From Trichaptum fuscoviolaceum (Eukaryota; Basidiomycota; Agaricomycetes; Hymenochaetales; Trichaptaceae), in NCBI GenBank assembly GCA_910574455.1, contig CAJSYZ010000004.1, forward strand, positions 310,001-374,000: a stretch of DNA of 64,000 bases, written 5' to 3'. The translations under genes were made by a program, and so were the position numbers. This document shows, piece by piece, positions 23,231-33,898 of this stretch; the stretch's first letter is position 1, and each line of letters opens with the position of its first letter. The notes beneath the pieces were generated by a model that was not told the DNA's origin, did not search any database, and saw only the letters and a program-made list of their open reading frames with translations.

Positions 23231-24300
23231 GAAGTTGTCCAGATCAATAATTGTCTAACACATTTAGCTTCGGTTAGATCTGTGTTGATATGATATGTTT
23301 GAAGAGCAAAGTATCCGAAATAGACGCATGTGGTTTCGCTGATGAATAAACCAGTATAAGCCTAGTAATATAATAGCAAGAAGAGAAGTCCGTACTTATA
23401 GTTCCAGAGGCTTCAAAGGTTGCGCTTATTCTCTTCCCTCGCATGCCCTCATAGATGTTCGCCACCGTAGTCCGATGCTTGTGAACTAGATGTAGCGCCT
23501 AGGTTCACGCTACCTTCCGGCGACTTGCTAGAGATTGGCCGGGAGATGCTGGCAGCTGTTTCATGGAAAGATGTTCGCCTCGCGTCATCGCGTTTTTCAC
23601 TATCGGAGGTGTATCACATTCAACTAGAGGTATGAAGGTGTCTCGCAAGACGGTATGAGGTGGTGTTCCGAGGCCGGGGCCGGGGCCGTCAGCCTGCAAT
23701 TGACGGACGCGAGATTTACTACGTTGCAATGGCGGTTTCGGCGCAGGAAACTGATATGTGAAGCGAGGGGCATCCAAGGACACATGCGCAAGGCTGGCGC
23801 GGGATCGGTCGTGTAGTTCATCTGCCCCCTCATCAATAGCGTCCTCTGCCACCTCTTCAATCGTCAGCGGACGGCCCTTGCCCTTCCTTTCCTATAAGGC
23901 GGTGTCGACTCTAGTTGAAGACGAAGGATTGTTACTAATTTTTGATGAAGATCACAACAGTTGGTGATGCAACATGTATCGGCCTATCCTCAGCGGGTGT
24001 CGTTCGAAAGGTAGAAGATGCTCGCTTCAGCGTGCACGTCGGAGCTCCTCTCACTATAACAAGGCCGCCCACCTTCTCCTCTCCAGGTACTAAAGACAAA
24101 TGTGAGTGATAAGATCAAGCAAGAAGCACGTTCTCAGACGTACACTATCGTTTTTTGGTTCTTCGGAAATGTTGAAGTCTAGGCGAGTTCAATACAAGCT
24201 TGAGGGTAGGATAAAACATAACTTGTTCAGGCCAATAAGTGGTCTTATGGAATGGGTGGGGGATGGCGGAGAAGTGCTCATAACAAGACTGGAGAACGTA
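23231..24300. other. unassigned stretch upstream of the histidine-kinase fragment
   Basis: A minus-strand frame of about 115 codons (23852-23505) is rich in Pro, Arg and Ser (for example RFTYQFPAPKPPLQRSK). It could be the disordered N-terminus of the broken histidine kinase or a separate protein. Nothing else was recognised. Confidence 0.25.
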
Positions 24301-24668
24301 CACTGTGTCGTTGAGGGGACGCAGTGGTAAAAAGTTCAAGTTCAAGTTCAAGTGCAAGTGCAGTCCGAGTCACGGTGGCAACTTGAACTTGAACTCTTCA
24401 AGTTCCAATTTTAGATTTAAAGCTCCACTGGAAGCATCATCATGGCAAGCAATCCGAACAGCAGACAGACACCATTGGCGACATCTTCCAAACCACTTTG
24501 ATACCTCAGACTACGGTGATCATTCGGGAAAAAAAGGCAATTCAATAATAAATTTTAATCATGAATCTCCTGGCAACTTTGAAAGACAAGAGCATGCGCA
24601 CAACAATTTACTCGATAACTCAAGCACATTTGGTCAAACCTGCTACTGGTGGGCCTCAGCCTACTAGA

Positions 24669-25711
24669 TCAAGCCTCGAAGTTCTTGATGTACTTATCCG
24701 GTAAGGGTGAGTGGCTTTGGCTCAGGGCCAAAGCTACAGCAAACGTGCTGTGAACGTCAATAGCTGCATCTAGTATTCCAGTACAGCAGATCATGCAAGT
24801 GAGAACTTGAAGATGGTTGATCTTGAACAACAGAATGATAACTTACACTCTTTTTGTGCCGCTGATAGCTCGTCAGCTGCCCAGTCACTCATTGTGACCT
24901 CACTACTCTTCTTGACGTTCAGCCTCAATACTTCTCCCACTATTTTTTCGAGCTTGACAGTCGGAGTCGGATGCTGGAACCAGAGACGAGGGTTTAAGAG
25001 CAGTTGGGACCAGGTCGGGTTTTTGGGCCAGACTTCCGGGTAGACAACGCGTGCCCAATCTGTCAGATCGACACAGGAGCGCACAGAGGTGCCGAAACTT
25101 GCGCTTTATACGCACTGCGTCACCTGCCATTTCTTCTGTTAGGCCACCTCGCAGGAGAAAAGATAAGTTATTCATACCGTTGATTCCTGCGGAAATTTTC
25201 ATGACTGTACCATCCCCAAGGAGTTGCGCCAACGTAGGGGGAAGGTCAGTAAGAGTATGCGTCCTGACTAGATAAATGTGGTGTTGAACTGCGAGTTGGA
25301 TGAGGTCCACGCGATGATTGGGCCCTTCTCCGCCACTTGCCCACTCGATGTCGATCAAGACAAATCTACTAGCTGGTACCTGTGGCAATGATGCATATAT
25401 TGCAGTCACTGCATTGTCCACATCCAAGCCCGTGCGACACTGTATCGGAACTATATTATGGAGCCTATATTGATGTAATTCGGAGAGAGGTGTTGGTGGT
25501 ACCCCGAGAAGATCAAGAAACGTTTGCAGTTTCTTGTGTATCTAGCAACAAGTCAGTGTACAGATCTTGATATGAATGAAACAAGTACCTTCGTTTGAGC
25601 CCTTGCTGTCCACCGTTGAACGAGCTGAAAGCGGAGGACGGTGCGGAGGTGCAGGCGTGCGTAATCAAGGGAGAGGAGGATGAGAAGGATAGTACGAAGA
25701 TTTGAGAACAT
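24669..25711 (-). CDS. DEDDy-type 3'-5' exonuclease, one frameshift
   Basis: A nuclease of the RNase D/WRN-exonuclease fold, expected to remove nucleotides from a 3' end. Start: MFSNLRTILLILLS; exon 1 ends at 25589 in phase 0. Exo I is FVLIDIEWASGG (D-x-E), followed by VDLIQLAVQHHIYLV. Exo II is AGING joined across a 54-nt intron to DAVRIKRKF. Exo III is KE joined across an intron to YAAIDVHSTF (Y-x3-D). All four acidic residues and the Tyr are present. Near 25094 one extra base separates IKRKF from GTSVRSCVDLTDWARVV, so as written the frame is broken: a young pseudogene or a base error. The frame otherwise runs to a TGA at 24669-24671. It lies inside the large transposon, where a 3'-end nuclease could act in transposition, or be mere cargo. 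Confidence 0.72.
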
Positions 25712-28258
25712 GATTCACGGTGGAATGGCTTGATGATGATCTTGGGGACAATACCCGCTCCCACTTCACACTTATACAAAGTAGTTGAAGTCAGTTTTCT
25801 GATTTCCCATTCTTCTAGAAAGAGAGAGGGAGCTATTAGTGCTTTGTACTATGACTCGGATAAACCGCAAGTTGAACTGATAGTAGGAGATGACAAATGA
25901 TTTCTTCCGGATGACTTGATTATAAGGCTTCTTTTCATTTTAAGCACAAACGAACAAGAAAAATGAGTCATGTTAACTCCGAAGAAGTCGGGAGGATACA
26001 ACCCACTGCACAAGAAGCTGCTCCATCAGCTCTAGAAGGATTTCGAAGAAAGCCATGAGTAACTCACCATACAACAGTCATCCCTGTACACAACCCGAAA
26101 CTTGAACTAGAACCGTGCCAAAATGGGAAATGGGCCAACTTGAATGCATCCCAACCCGCTTCGGAAGGAGTAATTTGCATGAAGGCGCGTTTCTCGTCCT
26201 CGGAGCTGAGGGAATTGCGCTGTCGGCCGATGATGGACTCATACTGCACATTGAAACCGAGTGTTCTCCGTTTAGGCGGCAATGGTGGCGGGGCAGAGGT
26301 GTTTGGCAAGGAATGGGAACACGACAAGTTGACAACAACTTGGATGATGTCGAAAATGCAGTTATATTTTTCCCTTTGCGGCATTTGCAAATTGAGTTGT
26401 GAGTCGCTTTGTCGACCTTTGTGCATGCAAGCGGAATATTGGGATGCATCAAACTGCCCGGTGATACATAGCCCCGTATATACGAATCCGACCGCGCAAC
26501 TTCGCAACCTTCCCTCTCCAGCATCCTTCCCATGTTTTTGGGCTCTTTACGCCGCTCAGGCCAGGCGAACTTAGGATTAGATGTCGATTGAGCAGGGATC
26601 CCTGAAGTGAGAGTAGACGGTAGGGATAGAGACTCGTCCCGACTGACTGCTCAGCGCGAGTCCTGTGGCCGCTTATTGTTGAGCTTGAGATGGTCGAGGA
26701 AAAGAGGAACGATGGAACGAGAAGAAGCTGACGCGGCCATCGTTCCTTCCGGTGACAAGAAAGTCGGAGTCATACTGGAAAGTTGTCACTGATGAGTCGG
26801 GGATACAGGAATGTGAAGAAAATCATACCCATTTGCAGATTCCATACGCGAACGGATGTGTCCAATCCCCCTACCCCCACCCCAAGAAAAGAAGACAATA
26901 TAATTTTCGGCGTAAATCTTATGCAGATGTTCTCGGAGAACGTATAGACATTTCCCGTGCCGATGCTCCAAAGCTGAAGAAGCCCGTGAGTATTATGATT
27001 CAAAAATTAAAAGAACAACTTACTCGAGAAGTACAGTAGTAGCTTTCGCTCACTGATTACTGCACGCATACATCCTCTCCTCGTGCCTGTGAGGGCCGGT
27101 TCAGTAACTTGCCTCTTTGCACATCCGAAACGTCGGTGATGCGTCTCGCAATTCAAAACCTGAGAGGAGCGGACCTCGGATGCAAGTGCAGCAACCAGTT
27201 TTAATGTCCTGCTCTCTGAGCTGGTCATCAGCCACCACTGACGATGAGCTCTCTGGCATAGCCCTGTCCCTCGGAGAAGGTTCACTCATGATATATGGTT
27301 ACGGATGTAACCACTCTACCATCACAAATCGCTGAAGAAGTTTGTGTTGTCAACTGTGGAGGTGGACGCGTGCGCATGTGTGCTCGCCATTGCTTTAGTC
27401 GGTGGGGGGATACGCGTCGGCATAAATCTGCGAGAGAATCCTGGGTCAAGAATTGGGGCGCCTGCTGTGGGCGCAGTAAATTGCGTAGACGGCAGTGGTT
27501 TCGTTCCTCTGCAAAAGCGGTCGAACTCCTACCCCCTTGGTTTCCATACGAGCCTAGAGCGGCGCACGAGTAGAAACGCGTCGACCCACAGGGAGCTAAC
27601 AAAGTAAGGCGCAGACGTTTTACGCGAGCTGCGCGAGGCGTTGAAACCGATAGAACAATTTGAGCGTGCCGAGACAGGCAAAGCGCGAGTCGGCAGATGC
27701 GCGGCGGAAGAAAGAGGTCTATCAGAGTTGTACAAGGTCCCGCATGGTGTTGGGAGAGAATCGGGACGTGCAGGAGGAATTCGATGTTGAAAATTGGTAG
27801 AAAAGTGAAGAAGAGAATCTGCGGTGACTTGGGCGTTGGGATACAGTGGTAGTTGAGGAGGAGGCCATGACTACGTCAGTTCGCTACTGAAAAGTCACTT
27901 GAGGCCATCAACGATATTATAGAGCTTACTCATCTTGGATGATTGGTTAAAGTGTGTCTGTAAGGTGGTTCCTGCCCTAGGCTGCCAGTGCCAGTGTGTA
28001 AGATGATCCCGTGTCAACTCAACTGTACATCCTACGGCAGCGGCTGTTCCTTTTTCCGATAATTGCGTAGGATGCGATCAATAGTGGAGGGTGCGGGCCA
28101 AGATGTAATCCTGGAGAGCAGAACGTAGTGTTAAACAGAAAATACACCAGGACGTAAGACAACCTGAGGAAGTTCTCTGTTAACGAGCCTGGTTGTATGG
28201 CATGGTGACTACGGCCAGTGTTGAGCATCTTCAATGTCCACCAAGTACTATGCCTGTG
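25712..28258. other. transposon interior with one exon-like minus-strand frame
   Basis: Most of this 2.5 kb has no recognisable gene. A minus-strand frame at about 26400-26090 looks coding (PPPLPPKRRTLGFNVQYES, then ITPSEAGWDAFKLAHFPFW) and could be one exon of an unidentified gene; I cannot place its neighbours. Around 27,300-27,700 overlapping frames occur on both strands without family resemblance. Confidence 0.3.
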
Positions 28259-28660
28259 GTAGCAACAACTTGAAGTTGAAGTCGACAACTGAGTGCCAGC
28301 CTGCCAGCCTTAGTAGTGAGTGCCACAACTTCAAGTTGAACTTGAAGTCACCGTGCCAGTGACCGGCGTGCCACTGGCACTGGCAGCCTGAGTGGCAGTG
28401 AGCCTGAGTGACTCCGACTCAGACATCACTGGCAGAAGAATTTGCCGTCCATGTCCTCTTCATCTTGCTCCCCGGAACATTGAAGGGATGAAGTAGTGAT
28501 GTTGAAGGCAACTTGAGCCAGAGGAACTTTAACACGGTGTATGTCCCCGAAACTTGAATGTTAAAGTAGAAGCACAACACAAACAAGCCTTCGGGTACTA
28601 CTAGTACGAGTACTAGTAGGCTAGTAGATACTCCTGGCAGCCTGGGGATGCGCTGCATCG
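28259..28660. repeat. cluster of short palindromic words
   Basis: Dense runs of CTTGAAGTTGAA, GCCAGTGGCACTGGCAG, CCTGAGTGACTC and TACTAGTACGAGTACTAGTA occur here. The same small vocabulary fills the intergenic DNA to about 42,300. Confidence 0.7.
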
Positions 28661-28878
28661 TATGAGATGTGGTGATCAGTATTTACAAAATATCTTCAAG
28701 TTGAAGGTCATATCATCACACAATCAAGCAAGACATAGGCGTTTTATTCAAGAAAAAGACGACACATCATTGTTTACTATTATCGGAAAGACAAAGTCGA
28801 AACATCATTGTTTATCAGGAAGACAGATAGACTCGACGAAGTTTATACCGTGACCATATACTACGGGTAGTAGTTATA

Positions 28879-31562
28879 CTAGGACAAGGGCGTCAAAGAT
28901 TTGAGTCGAGATACGCCTTCGCCGGTAATCCGAAACTCAAATGGCTCTTTGTAATGAGGATTGGAAGGATTCACAAATCCTTCCTTGGAACTAGGAGGCT
29001 TCCGTGTTTGCTCACGCACTTCCTTTGCCCAGTCCATGCGCAGAGCCAAATAAGACTGAGGTGCCCGACCATAAGGGCCATGGTTCCCCACTATCTTGCA
29101 TATCCTTTTAAGCACGTCCTGCTGTTCATAGGTAAAGAGTGGTTCCCCCGCTGTCAGGTGCAGTACGGATGGTGCGTTTTCTATGAATTTGAAGAGAGAT
29201 TCGTCGTCACCATAATAATGTCGGTCGTGGATAAGTTTATTCAAATGTTGCCTGAGTGGAGTCTCGTTCATCACCTCAAAAACGACATGTTCAGAAGACG
29301 TAATCATCTGCATCGCGTTGGAAAGGATAACAGCTTTCTCCCTGTGCGTATTTCGCCGCTTCTCCAGATGCAGGATCTTCGATAATTTTTTTCGGTCTTC
29401 GTCATTTTCCGGCCACTTTCGCACTGGCACCGGGACTTCCGTGAGATTCGCCTGCTTGACAACTTCCGCTAGTGTGTTCAAGGATAATTGGTCGAAAGAA
29501 GCTGAGACTTCCTCAAAACTGCGCTGTATATCAGCTGGGAGAGCTTTTGGAGGAAAACCTTTGGCCGACGCATGGGGTATGTCCTCAGAGCCATAGTATT
29601 CGATGTCGCCCTCTTCGGCCATCTTTGCAAAGAATTCCTCGAAATAGAACTTAGGCAGGTCCTTCAGATCGAGGACACCCTCTTCTGATGGATCAAGATT
29701 TGGGAACGGTTTGCACGTAAAGTCATCTATGCTGGCATCCCATGTGGACTCCTGCTCGTCAAGTGTGGTGGCTGGCTGTTGTGAATCCAACTTCTTCAGC
29801 TTGCGATTGAGGATGACATACAACCTTCGATGGAATTCGAAGATAAGATAGAAGCGCACAAGAAAGAAACGGAACTTTTCGATGGGTTTTGCGTCAGGCG
29901 ACGGCTGCCAGGAGTTTGTGAAGGGGTATTTGGATTTAAGCTTTGCTCTCGCGTCCTCTACCAAGCTCTCCAGCCTCTTTTCGGCTTCCTTCAGCGTCTT
30001 GGAGGCCCGGCCCTTCTCTTTGTCACCACACTTTGGGTCATTTGTCGTCTCCACCCTCGCCATTGCTTTGCTTTTCGCCTTATCCGCGTCCTTGTATGTC
30101 GTATCCTCCTCGCGGAAGTCTGCTAACTTGTCTTCAATCCCTGCTAACCACTCTTCGTAGCGTGCTTCCTCTGAGGATATGAGGCTTTCAGGTAAAGCGG
30201 TGAGCAGGTCATCAAACAGATGCCTTGCAATGGGAACCTTTCCGTCCCGGCGCATGGTTGGTTGGGCAGTGAACTCAGCGTAAAGCTCGTTTACACCTCT
30301 GATGAGCCCCGCTGTCTTGACACCGCCATCACCAGTAATGTCAAAAGGGGCAACCGATTCGATCTTGAATTTGTTTGGGAAAACAATGGCAAAAGCCATA
30401 TAAAGAATGTTCCTGGCGTCCTCGAAGACGTGTCGTAGTTTAATACTACAAGCTGCCGCTTCGCTCTATGTGAGAACTCATGAGTTTAATTTGTTTTGCA
30501 ATAGCTTTCAAGATGACTTACCGATTCAGCTGCTACGGCAATGATTTGAAGCTCGCGTATCATGACAGCGAACGATGCTATAGTCCGCGTCAAAAGGTCG
30601 TCTTTGGAGCGGTCCGCCTTCCGTTCAGCATCCAATGTCTGGTCCGCCTTCCGTTCAGCATCCAATGTCTCCAAACGAGCCAGCTTTTCGTTCATTTGAA
30701 GCACCTTGTCGGTGGTGCTTCGAATCATATCAAATTGACTGTCAAGCCTTTTGCTAACATTAGCTGCCATGACGGAGTGTAGCGCATGGATGCCCTCCTC
30801 AGCTGCAGCCCTCGCAAGCATCGGGTAATTCAGGGTTGCCTGGTCCTTTATATGTTGTATCTCGTTGGAGAGAGAATCGACTTTCTCCTGCAAGGTCTTT
30901 ATTGTCTCCGAGTAATCCGTGTTCTCCGATTTGGCCGCCTTTTTTTTCGTGGCTTTCAGATCTTCCCTTTTTTTCTCAAGATCTTGAGATCCAACATTCC
31001 GCATCGCCCGATCCAGCCGTTCATCCACTTTCTGTTTTTCATCAGGATTCGCCGCCCGAGCTGCCGCTCCATCCTTGAGTTTTGTTATCACCTGGTTGAG
31101 AACTTTGGCAGTCTCGACCAGCTTTCCTCCAATGTCCGTCCATTCCTTGCCCGCTTTGTCCAAGTCGCCCCCTATCCCATTGAGCATGGTGACTGACAAG
31201 TCGCTAGTTGGGTATAGGAAAGAGATAAGAAGCAATCTACACAGACTGGCAATGTCACTCACAGGTTCGTTTTCAAGTCTTCGACACTGTTTGACGGCTT
31301 GGAGTCCACGTCCGACCCAGGTTTTGCCACCCCACTGCCAGTGGCACCGGCACTGGCGGCCTCGCTGACAGTAGAATGGAATGTCATCAAGATGCAATTA
31401 AGCTCAGGCTGGCAACACTACTCACAATTCCAAATTGGATGTGTCTGGTTCCGCCTCAGTGGCAGACGTCAAATTGCCACTGCCAACTCCTAGTCCGACC
31501 TCAAACTCCGATTGTGACCTCAACCCGGGCCCTGCACTTGCAAGAGACTCCGAGTCGGACAT
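28879..31562 (-). CDS. 835-residue coiled-coil protein, unrecognised, transposon cargo
   Basis: Four exons (31562-31426, 31364-31263, 31203-30522, 30465-28879) join in phase to 835 codons with no defect. The start is the ATG of MSDSESLASAG; a longer 5' end cannot be excluded. The N-terminus is low in complexity and acidic. Residues about 80-300 are strongly helical and charged (KKREDLKATKKKAAKSE, then IKTLQEKVDSLSNEIQHIK) with a perfect in-frame 30-bp duplication giving TLDAERKADQ twice. The C-terminal 500 residues are mixed and globular-looking (FRFFLVRFYLIFEFHRRLY, KWPENDEDRKKLSKILHLE). No enzyme motif, membrane segment or nuclear signal is obvious. I do not recognise the family. It faces the 571-residue gene across a repeat-filled gap (head to head), so the two may be co-expressed cargo. 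Confidence 0.75.
30611..30670 (-). repeat. perfect 30-bp tandem duplication inside the 835-residue gene
   Basis: Two identical 30-base units lie side by side (30611-30640 and 30641-30670). They add exactly ten codons to the coiled-coil region and keep the frame. Confidence 0.95.
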
Positions 31563-32499
31563 GGAGACGCCGGGCCCATTCACTGGCAGGCTGTCAAGAG
31601 AATGTCCTGGTCACATACTTTGAAGGCTGGCAACATGAATGACACTTACTTGATTGCTGATTTGCCACTGTCATCTCGCTGTACCAACTGAATGAGAAAT
31701 TCAATCCATTTCACCATGTCTGACCGCGTCTTTATAAGCTCGGGCCACGGATGGGCTCCATTTTCGCCGGAAGAAACTAGTCCTGTTTGGACTTTTTGTG
31801 AAAGAATTGAAATTACTACTAATACTAGTTTTTGAGACATGTACTACATACCAGCTCGTCTGGCATCATCTGGACCCAGTAGCAGCCTGATTTGGATTTG
31901 ATTGGGAGGCTCAGGTAGCACTGGCATGTTAGCGTGAGGGACAACAGACATTCTGAAGGGATAGTCGTTGAGGTTGCTGGCTTCAAGATGATGTGGGGGG
32001 CATCATGATGGGGTCCGCTGCCAGTGGCAACTAAAAGCTATTCACCGTCGGAACGTGAACTTGAAGAAGTTGATGGAAGTCGGATACTACCGCTGCCAGC
32101 AGGCCACACCGTGACTCAGGCTGACGGAGTGCCGTGAAGAGTAGTACTATATTTAAATTTAAGTACTCAGGCTAGTACTACTATGCCAGTGATACTACTA
32201 CTACTAGTAGTAGGACTTCCCAGCCTCACTGGCACTGGCAGTGCCACAGCATGAGTGCACCCGCTGCGAGTAGTACTACTACCGTAACTACTAGTACTAC
32301 TACTACTACTACTAGTACTTACTAGTCGAATTTGAAGTTGATGATCTCAGCAACTTGACAGCTCGGCCGCCGCAGTTCGCTTCGGAGTCCGAGTCCTCGC
32401 CGGATAGTACTATAGTAGTACTATACTTGTTTGTGTTTCACGGCATGATGATGCGGAGGCACCGTGATCATCATTATGATGGTACTGGATGCCTTCCCG

Positions 32500-33350
32500 T
32501 AAGGATTTAGGACGACGATTCTTATCCTAAATCCTCTTCCGAATATTATCCGGGAACGGAGCCAACTTTCCGGTCGACGTCGGTCGTCCTAAATTACTGA
32601 GATCAAGGAAGGGCTCTAAACATTACAGCAGCGTTCTCACATACCATATTTAGTAGAAGTGAAGATTATGTGACGCACCCGCTTCCATTTTAAGCAATTT
32701 TATCTATGAAAATAATCCGGCAGACCTCACCGTGGCAACCGGAAAGGAATTTAGGACCCGTCCTAGATGTTGCTTACGGTTTAGGATGGCTGTCCTAAAC
32801 CTGTACCTGACGGAGTTTCAAAGATTTAGGACAGCCTCCGCCGTCCTAAATTCTTACGGGAAGGCATCCACTAGAGTAGTGACGCAGCCTGCGGCTCAGG
32901 CTGAGTCGGAAGCCACCATACTCAGGCTATGCTTCCCGTACTAAGGATTTAGAACGGCTTTTTCGTCCTACAAGTAGTATGTAGTACTAGTACTAAACGG
33001 CACGGCTCGGAGCCAAACTCTCCGTCTTGCCCGGGCCCTAAATTTCCAGGATCTAGCAGAGGGGAAGGGTCTGCCAGATGGTCCGTGTCTAGGACAGTCG
33101 TCCTAAATGCCTGCCTTGCTTACCGTACTAGTAGTAGTATCAGGTAAGATATCATAAGTACACCCTGATACCTTACCTTCAAGTTCAAAGGTAAGTTATA
33201 CCGCGGGTCTCCATGGACCGGCAGAACTTCTGCTCAAGGCCGGCGGTGGACGGGTGGCTTCAACCTCCCTAAATGCTTGCCAGCCTGAGTGCCAAGCGGG
33301 GTCTTATGGGTTTCAATTTCGGGTGTCCTAAATCCTTCATCCAGTGGCGC
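32500..33350. repeat. array of TTTAGGAC...GTCCTAAA hairpins
   Basis: About ten occurrences of (A/T)TTTAGGAC or its complement GTCCTAAA lie within 850 bp, often as close inverted pairs: ATTTAGGACGACG...CCTAAATCC near 32505-32535, TTTAGGATGGCTGTCCTAAA near 32780-32800, and TTTAGGACAGCC...GTCCTAAA near 32825-32850. Single halves occur near 32585, 33110 and 33330. They may be degenerate miniature transposons or protein-binding hairpins. Confidence 0.65.
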
Positions 33351-33534
33351 CACTGGCAGTGATACCGTGACTCAGGCTCAGCCTGAGCCTGAGGCTGCCA
33401 CTGCAGTGCCAGTGGCAGTGAGGCTACTAGTTCTGGGAGGAAGGGCACTGCGTTCCGGAATTGCGTGATAACGCTCAGGGAAATCTGCCTCCCGTGCGAA
33501 CGTCTTCAAGTTGACAAATGGGGGACTCGGACTC

Positions 33535-33574
33535 GGAGTAAGGGACTTGCCGGCGAAGCTCGGCCCGTTTTCTA
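33535..33574 (+). repeat. fragment of the 281-bp dispersed repeat
   Basis: Forty bases match the 3' end of the repeats at 20264 and 60922, including the GCCGGCGAAGCTCGGC hairpin. The terminal CTAG is changed to CTAC. Confidence 0.75.
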
Positions 33575-33898
33575 CTACTGTAGTATTAGTAATAACTTGA
33601 AGTTGCCCCTCAGGCTCACTGCCAGTGGCACTCACTGCCAGTGGCTCACTCAGGCTACTACTAGTACTAGTAATAGCCTACTACTACTAGTACTACTCAG
33701 GCTGCCGGTGGCATGCCACGGTGGCGACACTTGACCTTCATTCCAACTTCACTCACCGTTTGAATAACCCTTGCCATTACTTTCCTCTCAGGCATACTAC
33801 TAGTACTACTACTACTAGTATTCCTAGTAGTAGTACTCACTGCACTGCCAACTTGAAGTAGCTCAGGCTCTTCGTTCAGTCACTATCAAATCTCCAAA

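Larger units (their letters stand above)
31563..33898. repeat. divergent intergenic region filled with palindromic words and hairpins
   Basis: This 2.3-kb gap separates two head-to-head cargo genes and should contain both promoters. It carries runs of ACTAGTAGTAGTACT (32140-32340, 33640-33690, 33790-33840), GCCAGTGGCAGTGCC and AGCCTGAG...CTCAGGCT words (33340-33420), and an array of TTTAGGAC/GTCCTAAA hairpins (32500-33350). One minus-strand exon-like stretch near 31700-31650 (FLIQLVQRDDSGKSAI) might belong to the 5' end of the 835-residue gene. Confidence 0.6.

Noticed and set aside
26078..26574. Two overlapping frames on opposite strands of about 145-150 codons
   Set aside because: Only a short part of the minus-strand frame looks coding; no start, splice plan or family could be established, so neither is called as a gene.
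27282..27735. Cluster of overlapping frames on both strands
   Set aside because: Compositionally biased, mutually antisense, and without family resemblance.
32140..32340. Repeated ACTAGTAGT strings considered as a CRISPR-like or satellite array
   Set aside because: No constant repeat length or unique spacers; the words are mixed, overlapping and palindromic, and the organism is eukaryotic.
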